Positions 30,642-38,312 of a stretch of 38,312 nt of DNA are shown here, one piece after another. The notes under the pieces are model-generated. The model was not told where the DNA came from, searched no databases, and worked only from the letters and a program-made list of their open reading frames with translations. Location: positions 1 to 38,312 of the forward strand of contig JAURMS010000018.1 in assembly GCA_030830595.1 (NCBI GenBank). Reading direction: 5' to 3'. Both the position numbers and the translations under genes were made by a program. Every line of letters starts with the position of its first letter. Position 1 is the first letter of the stretch. Origin of the DNA: Gammaproteobacteria bacterium (GTDB taxonomy: Bacteria > Pseudomonadota > Gammaproteobacteria > Steroidobacterales > Steroidobacteraceae).

Positions 30642-32468
30642 TCAGTTGGCGACAGCTCCCTGGCCGCTGGCCCAGTCGCGTACGGTTTCATGGAGTACAC
30701 CCAGCGGCATGCCCCCGTTCATCAACACTACTTCATGGAATTGCTTCAGGTCGAACGCCTCGCCCAGGAGGTCCTCGGCCTCGGCACGCATGTCGAGGAT
30801 GGCCAGCTGGCCGGTCTTGTAGGCCGTGGCCTGGCCGGGCCACACCACGTAGCGCTCGATCTCGCGGGTGACTTCCTCGGTGGTCATGCCGGTCTTCGCC
30901 ACCATGTAGTCGATCGCCTGTTCCCGGCTCCAGCGCTTGGCGTGCATGCCGGTATCCACGACCAGGCGCACGGCGCGGAACATCTCGGCCTGCAGGCGGC
31001 CGAGGTCGCCCAGCGGGTCAGCGTCGTAGAAGCCCATGTCGGTCTTCGCAATGCGCTCGGAGTACAGTGCCCAGCCCTCCGAATAGGCGCTGAAGGGCGA
31101 CACCTTGCGCAGCAGGGGGACGCCCTCGATCAGCTGTGAGGCAGACAGCTGGAAGTGGTGACCGGGAGCTCCCTCGTGGATCATCAGGGTGGGTAGCGTC
31201 CACTTGGGGTTGTCCGCCGTGTCCTTCTGGTTGATGTAGAAGCGACCGGGACGCGAGCCATCCAGCGCCGGCGAGTTGTAGTAGCCCCCCGGCGAGGAAT
31301 CCTGGGCGTATTCAGGCACTCTGACGATCTCGAGCGGTTGCGGCGGGATGGTGATGAAGAACTGCGGGGCAATCGCCATGACCCGATCGTCGATCGACTC
31401 GAGGTAGTCGATCATCTCGCGCCGCCCCTCGTCGGTGTTCGGGAACTGCTGGGCAGGGTCCTCCATCAGGATCCTCACCCGGGTCGCCAGGTCGCCGTCG
31501 GTGATGCCCTGGGCATCCAGGATCGCCAGCATCTCGGTCTCGATCCGGGCAACCTCGGCCAGGCCAATGTCGTGGATCTCGTCCGCCGTGTAGTCGGTGG
31601 TTGTGTTGGAGCGCAGTGCGGCCTCGTAGATGGCTTCACCCTCCGGAATGCGCCAGATGCCTGCGTCGTGCGATGCGCCAGGCAGCATCTCTTCGAAGAG
31701 TGCAATCATGGCCCGGTAGCCGGGGATGACCTCGGTGTCGACCAGTCGCTCTGCCTCCGCAAGGTAGCGCGCCCTGTCCTCGGCCGCGAGGTCATCCAGT
31801 TTGTCCAGCTTGGGTCCCAGGGTGGTCACCAGCGGATTGGCGGCGGCGCCACCCTCAATGAAGTTCCGCATGCCGGTGAGCGCCTTCTCGATGACGAAGT
31901 CGGGCGGGATGACGCCATGGTCACGATCATCCATGACCCTTTCACGCGTTTCGCGCAGCACCCTGCCGAACTCAGCGACCCGTGACAGGTAGCGTTCGAC
32001 GCTCTTGCGATGCTTGATCACGTGGGTGTCGGTAAGGAACTGAGGCATGTTCACGGTGACCCCGGAGATCTGGTTCACGCGGTAGCCACCGTGCTCGAAA
32101 GCCGCCTGGCGGATCAGGTCGTCCAGGAACCAGGCCGTGATCTTCCAGGTGAGCAATTCCTGACCCTCGAGCCCGTCCGGCCCGTAACGATCGAGCCCTT
32201 CACGAGCCTTACGCAGCTTGGCAAGGCTCTCCTCCTCCTGGGCCTTGGTGTAGTCGGCCAGCTTGCCGCTGTGGAAGTCGAGCGGGGTGTTGTCGATGAA
32301 ACCGAGTGAGCTCAGGATCTCCGGGGAGTCCATGGCCAGCTGCAGGGTGATCTTGTTCACGTAATTGTTGACCCCGACCGGGGTGAACCAGAACCACATC
32401 GAGGCAGCCCCAACGGCCACCAACAGGAGGGCCACTGCGGCCCCGACGAATTTCATGAATGTCTTCAT
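30642..32468 (-). CDS. DUF885 family membrane-anchored putative metallopeptidase
   Basis: This 608-residue protein has one N-terminal membrane segment (FMKFVGAAVALLLVAVGAAS), so it is anchored or exported. The DUF885 core has HEGAPGHHFQ (His431, Glu432, His437), followed by FSAYSEGWALYSERI, where a Glu could be a third zinc ligand, as in HExxxGH-type metallopeptidases. YYNSPALDGSRPGRFYIN and HPV-less C-terminal helices with YVVWPGQATAYKTGQL are also typical of DUF885. Peptidase activity is suggested by motif only. ATG at 32468 follows AGGGGG. It is first in the operon ending with the alkylsulfatase and diverges from the carbonic anhydrase gene across 150 bases, which must hold both promoters; I see no clear boxes there. 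Confidence 0.88.
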   Translation of the reverse strand: MKTFMKFVGAAVALLLVAVGAASMWFWFTPVGVNNYVNKITLQLAMDSPEILSSLGFIDNTPLDFHSGKLADYTKAQEEESLAKLRKAREGLDRYGPDGLEGQELLTWKITAWFLDDLIRQAAFEHGGYRVNQISGVTVNMPQFLTDTHVIKHRKSVERYLSRVAEFGRVLRETRERVMDDRDHGVIPPDFVIEKALTGMRNFIEGGAAANPLVTTLGPKLDKLDDLAAEDRARYLAEAERLVDTEVIPGYRAMIALFEEMLPGASHDAGIWRIPEGEAIYEAALRSNTTTDYTADEIHDIGLAEVARIETEMLAILDAQGITDGDLATRVRILMEDPAQQFPNTDEGRREMIDYLESIDDRVMAIAPQFFITIPPQPLEIVRVPEYAQDSSPGGYYNSPALDGSRPGRFYINQKDTADNPKWTLPTLMIHEGAPGHHFQLSASQLIEGVPLLRKVSPFSAYSEGWALYSERIAKTDMGFYDADPLGDLGRLQAEMFRAVRLVVDTGMHAKRWSREQAIDYMVAKTGMTTEEVTREIERYVVWPGQATAYKTGQLAILDMRAEAEDLLGEAFDLKQFHEVVLMNGGMPLGVLHETVRDWASGQGAVAN

Positions 32469-32618
32469 CAGTACCCCCTGATTGCTGGGGACAGTATCGT
32501 GGATTCGGCGCGATGGCGCACGTCCAAACCAGTTGTTATCTGCCCATGCCATCCCGGCAGTGGGCCGGAAGCCCGCGAAACCTTAGGCTTCCGGTCCCCA
32601 CTGACCGAGGAGCAAGCC

Positions 32619-33173
32619 ATGTCGAGCGTCCTGGACGAAGTCCTGTCGGCCAACCGTGTCTACGCCGAGGAGTTCGGCGATAAAGGCGCCCTGGCCCTGC
32701 CCCCAGCCCGTCGCTTCGCCATCCTGACCTGCATGGATGCGCGACTCGACCCGGCCGGCTTTGCGGGCCTTGCCGAGGGTGATGCCCACGTCATCCGTAA
32801 TGCCGGTGGCCGGGCCAGCGACGACGCCATCCGCTCGCTGGTCATTTCCCACAAGTTGCTGGGCACTCGTGAGTGGTTCGTGATCCACCATACCGACTGC
32901 GGCATGGAGCTGTTCACCGATTCCGTCATGGGCGAGTTGCTGGCCGAGGACCTGCACACGGCCCAGTTCACGGAGGGCCGTTGGCAGAACCAGGGCGCCG
33001 CGGGCGGCAGCCCGGAGGGCCGCTACGTCAAGTGGTTGACGTTCACCCACCTCGAGGGCAGCGTGCGCGAGGACGTCGAGCGTATCCGCCGCCACCCGTT
33101 GGTGCCCGCCGAGATCCCCGTCCATGGTTTCGTCTACGACGTGCGGAGCGGCCGCCTGCTGCCGGTGAAGTGA
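32619..33173 (+). CDS. Beta-carbonic anhydrase
   Basis: This 184-residue zinc enzyme of the beta class interconverts CO2 and bicarbonate in the cytosol. Zinc and active-site residues are Cys38, Asp40 and Arg42 in LTCMDARLDP, then His91 and Cys94 in VIHHTDCGM. HVIRNAGGRASDDAIRSL is the usual loop. It is short, like the Mycobacterium Rv1284 type, and lacks long N-terminal helices. ATG at 32619 has GAGGAG ahead; a longer frame upstream is not protein-like. It is convergent with the S10 peptidase gene, with a hairpin over the two stop codons. Confidence 0.94.
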   Translation: MSSVLDEVLSANRVYAEEFGDKGALALPPARRFAILTCMDARLDPAGFAGLAEGDAHVIRNAGGRASDDAIRSLVISHKLLGTREWFVIHHTDCGMELFTDSVMGELLAEDLHTAQFTEGRWQNQGAAGGSPEGRYVKWLTFTHLEGSVREDVERIRRHPLVPAEIPVHGFVYDVRSGRLLPVK

Positions 33174-33198
33174 CCGGCGCCGCCTGATCAGCGCCGGT
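33173..33198. terminator. Hairpin over convergent stop codons
   Basis: A perfect 8-base stem ACCGGCGC / GCGCCGGT (33173-33180 and 33191-33198) with a 10-base loop spans the ends of the carbonic anhydrase and S10 peptidase genes. There is no T-run on either side, so it would be a factor-assisted terminator or an mRNA-end stabiliser at best. Confidence 0.35.
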
Positions 33199-34717
33199 TC
33201 GCCTCCACGAAAGCAGCGAGGTCGTCCCTGAACTTCACCATCGAGGGCCCGTGCACGTACATCATGTGCCCGGCCTCGTAGTAGGCGATGGAGACGTTTT
33301 CGCGCAGGGCGGGAGACACGTCGAGGTGGTCCACGGCGTACTCGACGGTGCCGTAGGGGCAGGCGAGGTCGTAGTAGCCCTGCTGGATCAGCACCTTCAT
33401 GCGCGGGTTCAGGATCATGGCGTGGGACAGGTCGACCACCGTATTGGGGAAGGGCACCTTGCCACGCTGGTCGGGCTGCGCGTGGCTCTGGTCCCAGTCC
33501 CGCCATAGGCGCCCGGACAGGACGTAGCTGCGCTCGGTTTGAACACCCAGCTCGCGACGGTAATAGTCGTTGAAGGTCGCCACGATGGCCGGGGCGACCT
33601 GCGCCGAGTAAGGGTCGTAGTCGGTGTACTCGCCCAGCGGGCCGATGATCTCGCCCACGTAGCGGGTGTCGATGCGACCGACCACCTTGCCCTGGCGGCG
33701 CATCAACTCCTGCAGGAAGCGGCCTTCGTCGAGCCGCAGGTTGGCGAGGTCCCAGAATTCCTGGCTCACACCCGTGTAGCGCTCGAGTCCAGCGAGCACC
33801 TGCGCGCGCTCCTCGGTCGTGGCGCGCGCACCCTTGAAGAGGACTGGTGCGTACACTTCCTCGGCAAAGGCCTCTGCCTCGCGCAGGAAGGCCTGCAGGT
33901 CGTCCGGACGATCCTTGAGGACGCGGTGGTACCAGGCGGTGGCGGCGTAGGTGGTCAAGAAGTTGACGTAGGGCACGTCGAGCTTCACGCCGGCATTGCC
34001 GGAGCCGTAGTCGAGGTAAGGCGAGACCAGGATGATGCCGTTCAGTGCCACGTTGTGGCGGGAGAGCAGTTCATGGGCCACACCGGCGGTGCGGATGCCG
34101 CCGTAGCTCTCGCCCAGCACGAACTTGGGTGAGGCCCAGCGGCCGTAGTCACCGAGGAAGCGGACGATGAAGCGCGAGACGGAGTCGATGTCCTGGTCGA
34201 CCCCGTAGAAGTCCTTCTTGTCGCCCTTGCCCACGATTTGCGAGAAGCCGGTGCCTACCGGATCGATCATCACCAGGTCTGCGTGGTCGAGGATGCTGAA
34301 TTCATTTTCGACCGTGCGAAACGGACCGGCAGTATTCGATGCGAGATCCTCAAGCACGGTCCGCTTCGGACCCAGGATGCCCATGTGCAGCCAAGCCGAG
34401 GCGGAACCAGGCCCGCCGTTGTAGGCGAACATCAGGGGACGGTTGGTGGGATCCTCGCCGTCCTTGACGTAGGCCGTGAAGCCGAACAGCGCCACGGGTT
34501 CGTCATCGTCGTTCTTCATCAGCAGGGTGCCGGCGGTGACCGTGTAGGCGATCACCTGGCCGCCGATGCGCGCCTTGTGGCGGGTCACCCAGGTCCTGGC
34601 CTCCGGGACCACATCGGCCTTCCGGTCGGCGGCGGGTGCATGTTCGTCGGCCACTGCGGCGGTGAATGACAAGCTCAAGCTGGCAAGCAGCGCGGCAGTG
34701 AGGAAGCGGCTGAACAT
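33188..34717 (-). CDS. Secreted S10 family serine carboxypeptidase-like protein
   Basis: This 509-residue exported protein has a signal peptide (FLTAALLASLSLSFTAAVA). The S10 marks are FAYNGGPGSASAWLH (oxyanion region), IDPVGTGFSQ, the nucleophile LGESYGG (Ser204), the acid in QGYYDLACPYG, and the base His in EAGHMMYVHGPS. Family members remove C-terminal residues from peptides; bacterial ones are little studied. ATG at 34717 follows GGAGG at good distance; an ATG 15 bases upstream overlaps that ribosome site and is rejected. It diverges from the amidase gene, with 83 bases between. Confidence 0.94.
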   Translation of the reverse strand: MFSRFLTAALLASLSLSFTAAVADEHAPAADRKADVVPEARTWVTRHKARIGGQVIAYTVTAGTLLMKNDDDEPVALFGFTAYVKDGEDPTNRPLMFAYNGGPGSASAWLHMGILGPKRTVLEDLASNTAGPFRTVENEFSILDHADLVMIDPVGTGFSQIVGKGDKKDFYGVDQDIDSVSRFIVRFLGDYGRWASPKFVLGESYGGIRTAGVAHELLSRHNVALNGIILVSPYLDYGSGNAGVKLDVPYVNFLTTYAATAWYHRVLKDRPDDLQAFLREAEAFAEEVYAPVLFKGARATTEERAQVLAGLERYTGVSQEFWDLANLRLDEGRFLQELMRRQGKVVGRIDTRYVGEIIGPLGEYTDYDPYSAQVAPAIVATFNDYYRRELGVQTERSYVLSGRLWRDWDQSHAQPDQRGKVPFPNTVVDLSHAMILNPRMKVLIQQGYYDLACPYGTVEYAVDHLDVSPALRENVSIAYYEAGHMMYVHGPSMVKFRDDLAAFVEANRR

Positions 34718-34800
34718 GTGACTGACCTCCATGAAACTGGGCGAAGTATGCGTGATTCCGGTGGCTTTCTACATGGCATACTCGAACCCATGGGGGTGGC

Positions 34801-36291
34801 ATGAGTCCCGACCAATACCTCGCGCATGATGGCCTCGGCCTGGCGGAACTGGTCCGGCAGGGGTCGGTCTCCGCGGCCGAGCTGCTGGAGATCTCCATCC
34901 GGCGAATCGAACTCCTCAATCCCGAACTCAACGCGGTGATCCACCCGATGTTCGAGCAGGCGCGGCGGGCCGTTGCCGCCGGGCTGCCGGACGGGCCCTT
35001 CGCCGGTGTGCCTTTCGTGCTGAAGGACATCATCGCCATGGTCGCCGGCGAGCCCCAGCGTAACGGCAGTCGCTACTTCCGGGGCTGGGTGCCCGACCAT
35101 GATTCTGAGCTTGTCGCTCGTTATCGCCGCGCCGGGCTGGTGATCGTCGGCAAGACCAATACCCCCGAGTTCGGCCTTACGCCCTTTACCGAGCCGGCCC
35201 TTTTCGGTGCCACCCGCAACCCCTGGGATCGAGGACGAACGGCCGGAGGTTCGAGCGGCGGCACGGCTGCGGCGGTCGCCGCGGGCATGGTGCCGCTGGG
35301 GCACGGCAATGATGGGGGCGGCTCCATCCGCATTCCCGCCTCCGCCTGCGGACTGTTCGGGCTCAAGCCCTCACGTGGACGCAATCCGCTCGGGCCCGAC
35401 TTCAGCGAGTTCTGGTACGGCTTGGTGGCCGAGCACGTACTCACTCGCTCGGTGCGTGATTCCGCCGCCATGCTGGATGCCACCGCAGGGCTCGACCCGG
35501 GGGCGCCCTATGCGGCGCCGGCACAGGCCGGGTCCTTCCTCGGCGAGGTGGGCGCTCCGCCTGGCAGGCTGCGGGTGGCCTGGACCGCGAAGCCATTCCT
35601 CGGCGAGTCGGTCGATGCTCGCTGCGTCGCAGCGCTCGAGCGCACCGTGCGCCTGCTCGAGGAACTGGGGCACGAGGTGGTAGAGGCTGCGCCGGCGATC
35701 GACGGGCAGCGTTTCGGTCAGGCCTTCATGGTCATGCTCTGCGGACAGTTGGCTGCCGACCTGCGCATGTTCCCCCTGGCAACTGGCAAGCGGGTCCGCC
35801 GCCAGGATTTCGAGGTAGAGACCTGGGCCCTCGCGTTGCTCGGTCGCTCGCTGCGGGCAGACCTGCATGCCGCCGCGGTTACCTGGTTGCAGTTGGAGGC
35901 AAGGCGAATCTCTACCTGGTGCGAGCAATACGACGTCCTGCTGACGCCCACCCTGGCCAGCCCACCTCCCGTCCACGGTGCGCTGCGTCCGCCCTCGTGG
36001 CAGCGTTTGGCGCTCGACCTCGCCGGCCGCCTGGGGGCCGGCGGCCTGCTCAAGTGGTCAGGGATGCTGGAAGATGCCGCGCGTCAGGCTTTCAGTTTCA
36101 TTCCCTGGACACCCGTGTTCAACGCCACCGGCCAGCCCGCCATGTCGGTGCCCATCGAGTGGACTGAGGATGGGCTGCCTGTCGGGATGCACTTCGTGGC
36201 CCGTTATGGTGATGAGGCGACCCTGTTCAGGCTGGCGTCGCAACTTGAAGTCGCCAGGCCCTGGTTCCACAGGCGCCCCGCAGTCGGCTAG
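34801..36291 (+). CDS. Amidase-signature family amidase
   Basis: This 496-residue enzyme has the Ser-cisSer-Lys triad: Lys75 in PFVLKDI, the serine pair 151-152 in AGGSSGGTAAAVAAG, and the nucleophile Ser175 in DGGGSIRIPA. GLVIVGKTNTPEFGL and the end QPAMSVPIEWTEDGLPVGM complete the family pattern. It hydrolyses an amide, substrate unknown. There is no signal peptide and no gatB/gatC beside it, so it is unlikely to be GatA. The start ATG at 34801 follows GGGGGTGGC. Its TAG stop overlaps the TAG of the convergent antiporter within one CTAG. Confidence 0.93.
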   Translation: MSPDQYLAHDGLGLAELVRQGSVSAAELLEISIRRIELLNPELNAVIHPMFEQARRAVAAGLPDGPFAGVPFVLKDIIAMVAGEPQRNGSRYFRGWVPDHDSELVARYRRAGLVIVGKTNTPEFGLTPFTEPALFGATRNPWDRGRTAGGSSGGTAAAVAAGMVPLGHGNDGGGSIRIPASACGLFGLKPSRGRNPLGPDFSEFWYGLVAEHVLTRSVRDSAAMLDATAGLDPGAPYAAPAQAGSFLGEVGAPPGRLRVAWTAKPFLGESVDARCVAALERTVRLLEELGHEVVEAAPAIDGQRFGQAFMVMLCGQLAADLRMFPLATGKRVRRQDFEVETWALALLGRSLRADLHAAAVTWLQLEARRISTWCEQYDVLLTPTLASPPPVHGALRPPSWQRLALDLAGRLGAGGLLKWSGMLEDAARQAFSFIPWTPVFNATGQPAMSVPIEWTEDGLPVGMHFVARYGDEATLFRLASQLEVARPWFHRRPAVG

Positions 36292-37469
36292 CGTGGCGCC
36301 CCGGCCTTGCCCAGGTGTCGCTGGGCCATGGGAATCGCCAGCATGGTGCTCGCCACAGCCATCAGCACCAGCGCGGTGAAGGTGTCGGCGCTGATGAGGG
36401 CGCGATCAAGCAGCACGTTGGCGAAGATGATCATGATGAGCGCCTTGGTCTGCAGCAGCCAGCCGATCAGCCAGGATTCATGACGCGGCCAGCCGAGCAG
36501 CCGGCCGGCGACCAGGGTGCCGGCCAGTTTCCCGCCGACCGCGGCAAGCAGCAGCATGGCGGCCGCCATGAACACGGCCTCGCCGCCGAGGCCCCATTCG
36601 GTACGCAGGCCCGTGCTGAGGAAGAACACCGGCATCAGCAGCAGCAGCACGTGGCGACGGACCGCCTCGGCCTGGGGCAGCCAGTCCTGTTCCAGCGCGG
36701 CACCCGCGAGGAATGCCCCAACCATGAAGTGCAGCCCGGCCCAGTCGGCGGCCAGTGCGCAGGTGATCAGCCAGACCAGCGCTGCATACCAGCGGTCGGC
36801 CTCGGCCAGGCGAGGCAGCTGGCGTCGAACGAATGAGGCCAGGGCGATGAAGCCAACCAGGAAAGCGGCCTGCTTCGACAGGCGCGCCCAGTCGGCGAGG
36901 ATCAACGCCAGCACGGCCCAGACCGCCAGGTCGTCGAGGCTCGCGTAGCGCAGGATCCGCTGCCCGAGGGGCTGGCGCAGCAATGCCAGTCGCTCGAGGA
37001 ACAACACCAGGATGGGCAGGGCGGTGACCGCACAGGCCATGCCGATGCCCGCAAGGAACTGCCACCGTGCAGCTGCCGGGCCCGCCCAACCACCGGCCTG
37101 CCACAGCCAGGCGCCCGCCAGTGCGCCTCCCACGAGTGGCGCGCCCAGGGCCAGCGCGGCGGCCGTGCCGCTGTGCAGACGGTCGCGCCAGGCGCTCTTG
37201 AGATCGAGCTCCAGCCCGGCGAGGAACACGAACAGGATCACCGCCCACCAGGCGATACCGTTGAGCGCCTGCACGACCGGGTTGGGAAACAGGATGGCGT
37301 ACAAGTGTGGAAAGGCCGCCCCGAGCAGGCCGGGACCCAGCAGGATGCCGGTGACGATCTGCACCACGACCAGCGGGGCCCAGCGCTCCGTACGGCCCAG
37401 TCGCCAGGCCAGCCAGGGCAGGGTGAAGACCACCAGCAGGGCGGCCAGCAGCGTCTCAGTGGTGTTCAA
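36288..37469 (-). CDS. CPA2-type cation:proton antiporter
   Basis: This 393-residue protein has about 12 membrane segments and belongs to the monovalent cation:proton antiporter-2 family (KefB/NapA-like core). Typical parts are GILLGPGLLG, LFVFLAGLELDLKSAWR, RYASLDDLAVWAVLAL (the DD-type ion site), GLHFMVGAFLAGAAL and LMPVFFLSTGLRTEW. It lacks the cytosolic TrkA-N/RCK domain found in Kef proteins, so regulation by nucleotides or glutathione is unlikely. It exchanges Na+ or K+ for H+. The start is TTG at 37469, with GGGAGG about 14 bases ahead and 18 bases after the amylase-family stop, suggesting one transcript with that gene. Confidence 0.88.
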   Translation of the reverse strand: MNTTETLLAALLVVFTLPWLAWRLGRTERWAPLVVVQIVTGILLGPGLLGAAFPHLYAILFPNPVVQALNGIAWWAVILFVFLAGLELDLKSAWRDRLHSGTAAALALGAPLVGGALAGAWLWQAGGWAGPAAARWQFLAGIGMACAVTALPILVLFLERLALLRQPLGQRILRYASLDDLAVWAVLALILADWARLSKQAAFLVGFIALASFVRRQLPRLAEADRWYAALVWLITCALAADWAGLHFMVGAFLAGAALEQDWLPQAEAVRRHVLLLLMPVFFLSTGLRTEWGLGGEAVFMAAAMLLLAAVGGKLAGTLVAGRLLGWPRHESWLIGWLLQTKALIMIIFANVLLDRALISADTFTALVLMAVASTMLAIPMAQRHLGKAGAPR

Positions 37470-37487
37470 GCAGCCGGCGCCTCCCGT

Positions 37488-38312
37488 TCAGGGAGACAGC
37501 AGGATCCTGTACTCCCAGGGTTCGAGGACCAGCTCGGTGTCGGCGGCGATCCGCAGCCCGGTCCCATCGGTGAAGTCAGTGTAGTCGCCGTGCGCCAGTT
37601 CCTCCACCAGGCCGATACGCTGGACCGAGGCCGAGAAATTGAACACGCCCAACACCTTGTCGCGTTCGTTCTGGCGAACGAAGGCCAAGACGTGCTGGGG
37701 GCTTGTCGGGGTCACGCGGATCATGCGCGCGCCCCACGGTCCGTTATGCAGGGCCGTGTTGCGGCTTTTCAGTTCGGCGAGCCGACGGAACAGGTCTGCA
37801 TGCGGATGCGTCCCCCATTCGATCGGGTCGCGTTCGAAGAAGGCGAGGCGCTTCGGGTTGCCGGCTTCCTGGCCGTTGTAGATGACCGGGATGCCATCGC
37901 CCACGAAGGTCAGCGCAATGGCCGCTGCCACCCCGTCGCCGAACAACTCGAACTCAGTGCCCTTCCAGGCGTTCTCGTCATGGTTGCTGGTGAACACCAG
38001 GCGCATGCTGCCAGCGGGAAAGAGGTTGTCCTGCTCGGAGTAATGGCCGGCCAGGGCATCCACCCCGGCGCCGCCAGTGGTCACGGCATGCAGGGCCGAA
38101 TGCAGTCCCCAGCCGTAGGTGGCCTCGAAGGCCCGGTAATGCAGGTCGCGGCTGTTGGACTCGGCGAGCATGAACACCGGCTTGATGGCATCGAGCTCGC
38201 GCCTGAGGTTCTCCCAGAAGTCGAGCGGCACGTAGCCGGCGACGTCGGCCCGGAACCCATCCACGCCGATCTCGCCGACCCAGTACTTCATGGCCTCGGT
38301 CATGTAGCGACG
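37488..38312 (-). CDS. Alpha-amylase family (GH13) glycosidase, C-terminal part (runs off right edge)
   Basis: The last 274 or so residues of a GH13 enzyme are present. The visible conserved regions are DGFRADVAG (region II, with the nucleophile Asp), FMLAESN (region III, with the acid/base Glu) and FTSNHDENAW (region IV, with the third carboxylate). GDGIPVIYNGQEAG follows, and then the beta-sandwich C domain (VLGVFNFSASVQ, then LEPWEYRILLSP). It acts on alpha-glucans or related alpha-glucosides; the fine specificity cannot be told. The start is outside the window, so export cannot be judged, and a Met near the edge is internal. The antiporter gene follows 18 bases after its stop. Confidence 0.93.
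   Translation of the reverse strand, partial: RRYMTEAMKYWVGEIGVDGFRADVAGYVPLDFWENLRRELDAIKPVFMLAESNSRDLHYRAFEATYGWGLHSALHAVTTGGAGVDALAGHYSEQDNLFPAGSMRLVFTSNHDENAWKGTEFELFGDGVAAAIALTFVGDGIPVIYNGQEAGNPKRLAFFERDPIEWGTHPHADLFRRLAELKSRNTALHNGPWGARMIRVTPTSPQHVLAFVRQNERDKVLGVFNFSASVQRIGLVEELAHGDYTDFTDGTGLRIAADTELVLEPWEYRILLSP

Noticed and set aside
34801..36291. GatA (Glu-tRNA amidotransferase) reading of the amidase
   Set aside because: No gatB or gatC neighbours, and the sequence after the signature does not read like GatA.
1..38312. Mobile elements, CRISPR arrays, tRNA or phage genes
   Set aside because: No terminal inverted repeats, transposase motifs, spaced direct repeats, tRNA cloverleaf ends or phage proteins were seen on either strand by eye.

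Overview
The window is GC-rich, densely packed proteobacterial chromosome, most likely from a gammaproteobacterium. The evidence is the gene content: an FbpABC ferric-iron importer behind a Fur box, exported M16, S10 and DUF885 peptidases, a PQQ alcohol dehydrogenase, and a HutX-family protein. I see no insertion sequence, integrase, phage gene, CRISPR array, tRNA or rRNA. Genus cannot be read from the sequence.

Layout. Positions 1-178 hold the start of a TPR protein leaving the window on the minus strand. Positions 321-10920 form one long plus-strand run: SDR, quinone-reductase-like MDR, exported carboxylesterase, BCCT transporter, second SDR, PQQ quinohemoprotein dehydrogenase and an exported M16 peptidase. 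Three of these genes overlap the next, which suggests a coupled catabolic operon for an esterified, possibly zwitterionic, substrate. On the minus strand, 10922-14531 is fbpABC, transcribed C-ward from a promoter carrying a Fur box. It diverges from a small unknown membrane protein and a monoacylglycerol-lipase-like hydrolase (14635-16133).

Positions 16102-19661 (minus) encode class I aldolase, glycerol kinase and a membrane di-iron hydroxylase that closely resembles alkylglycerol monooxygenase, a plausible ether-lipid-to-glycolysis route. Positions 19728-22670 (plus) carry a ThuA-like protein, a photolyase-family protein and an apparently exported HutX-like protein. Positions 22689-25177 contain a NarL-type regulator with a degenerate receiver, divergent from two small secreted cysteine proteins. 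These two are distant paralogues, each with the same upstream DNA element and its own intrinsic terminator.

Positions 25203-32468 (minus) form a five-gene operon: DUF885 peptidase-like protein, SfnG/RutA-like flavin monooxygenase, SDR, GMC oxidoreductase and SdsA-type alkylsulfatase. It reads as an organosulfur or alkyl-sulfate utilisation unit. The right end carries a beta-carbonic anhydrase, a secreted S10 carboxypeptidase, an amidase, a CPA2-type antiporter and the C-terminal part of an alpha-amylase-family enzyme that runs off the edge.

The strongest leads are the aldolase-glpK-AGMO-like operon, the regulator with its twin secreted-protein promoters, and the exported HutX-like protein. 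All functional statements are from motif reading by eye; no database search was run.
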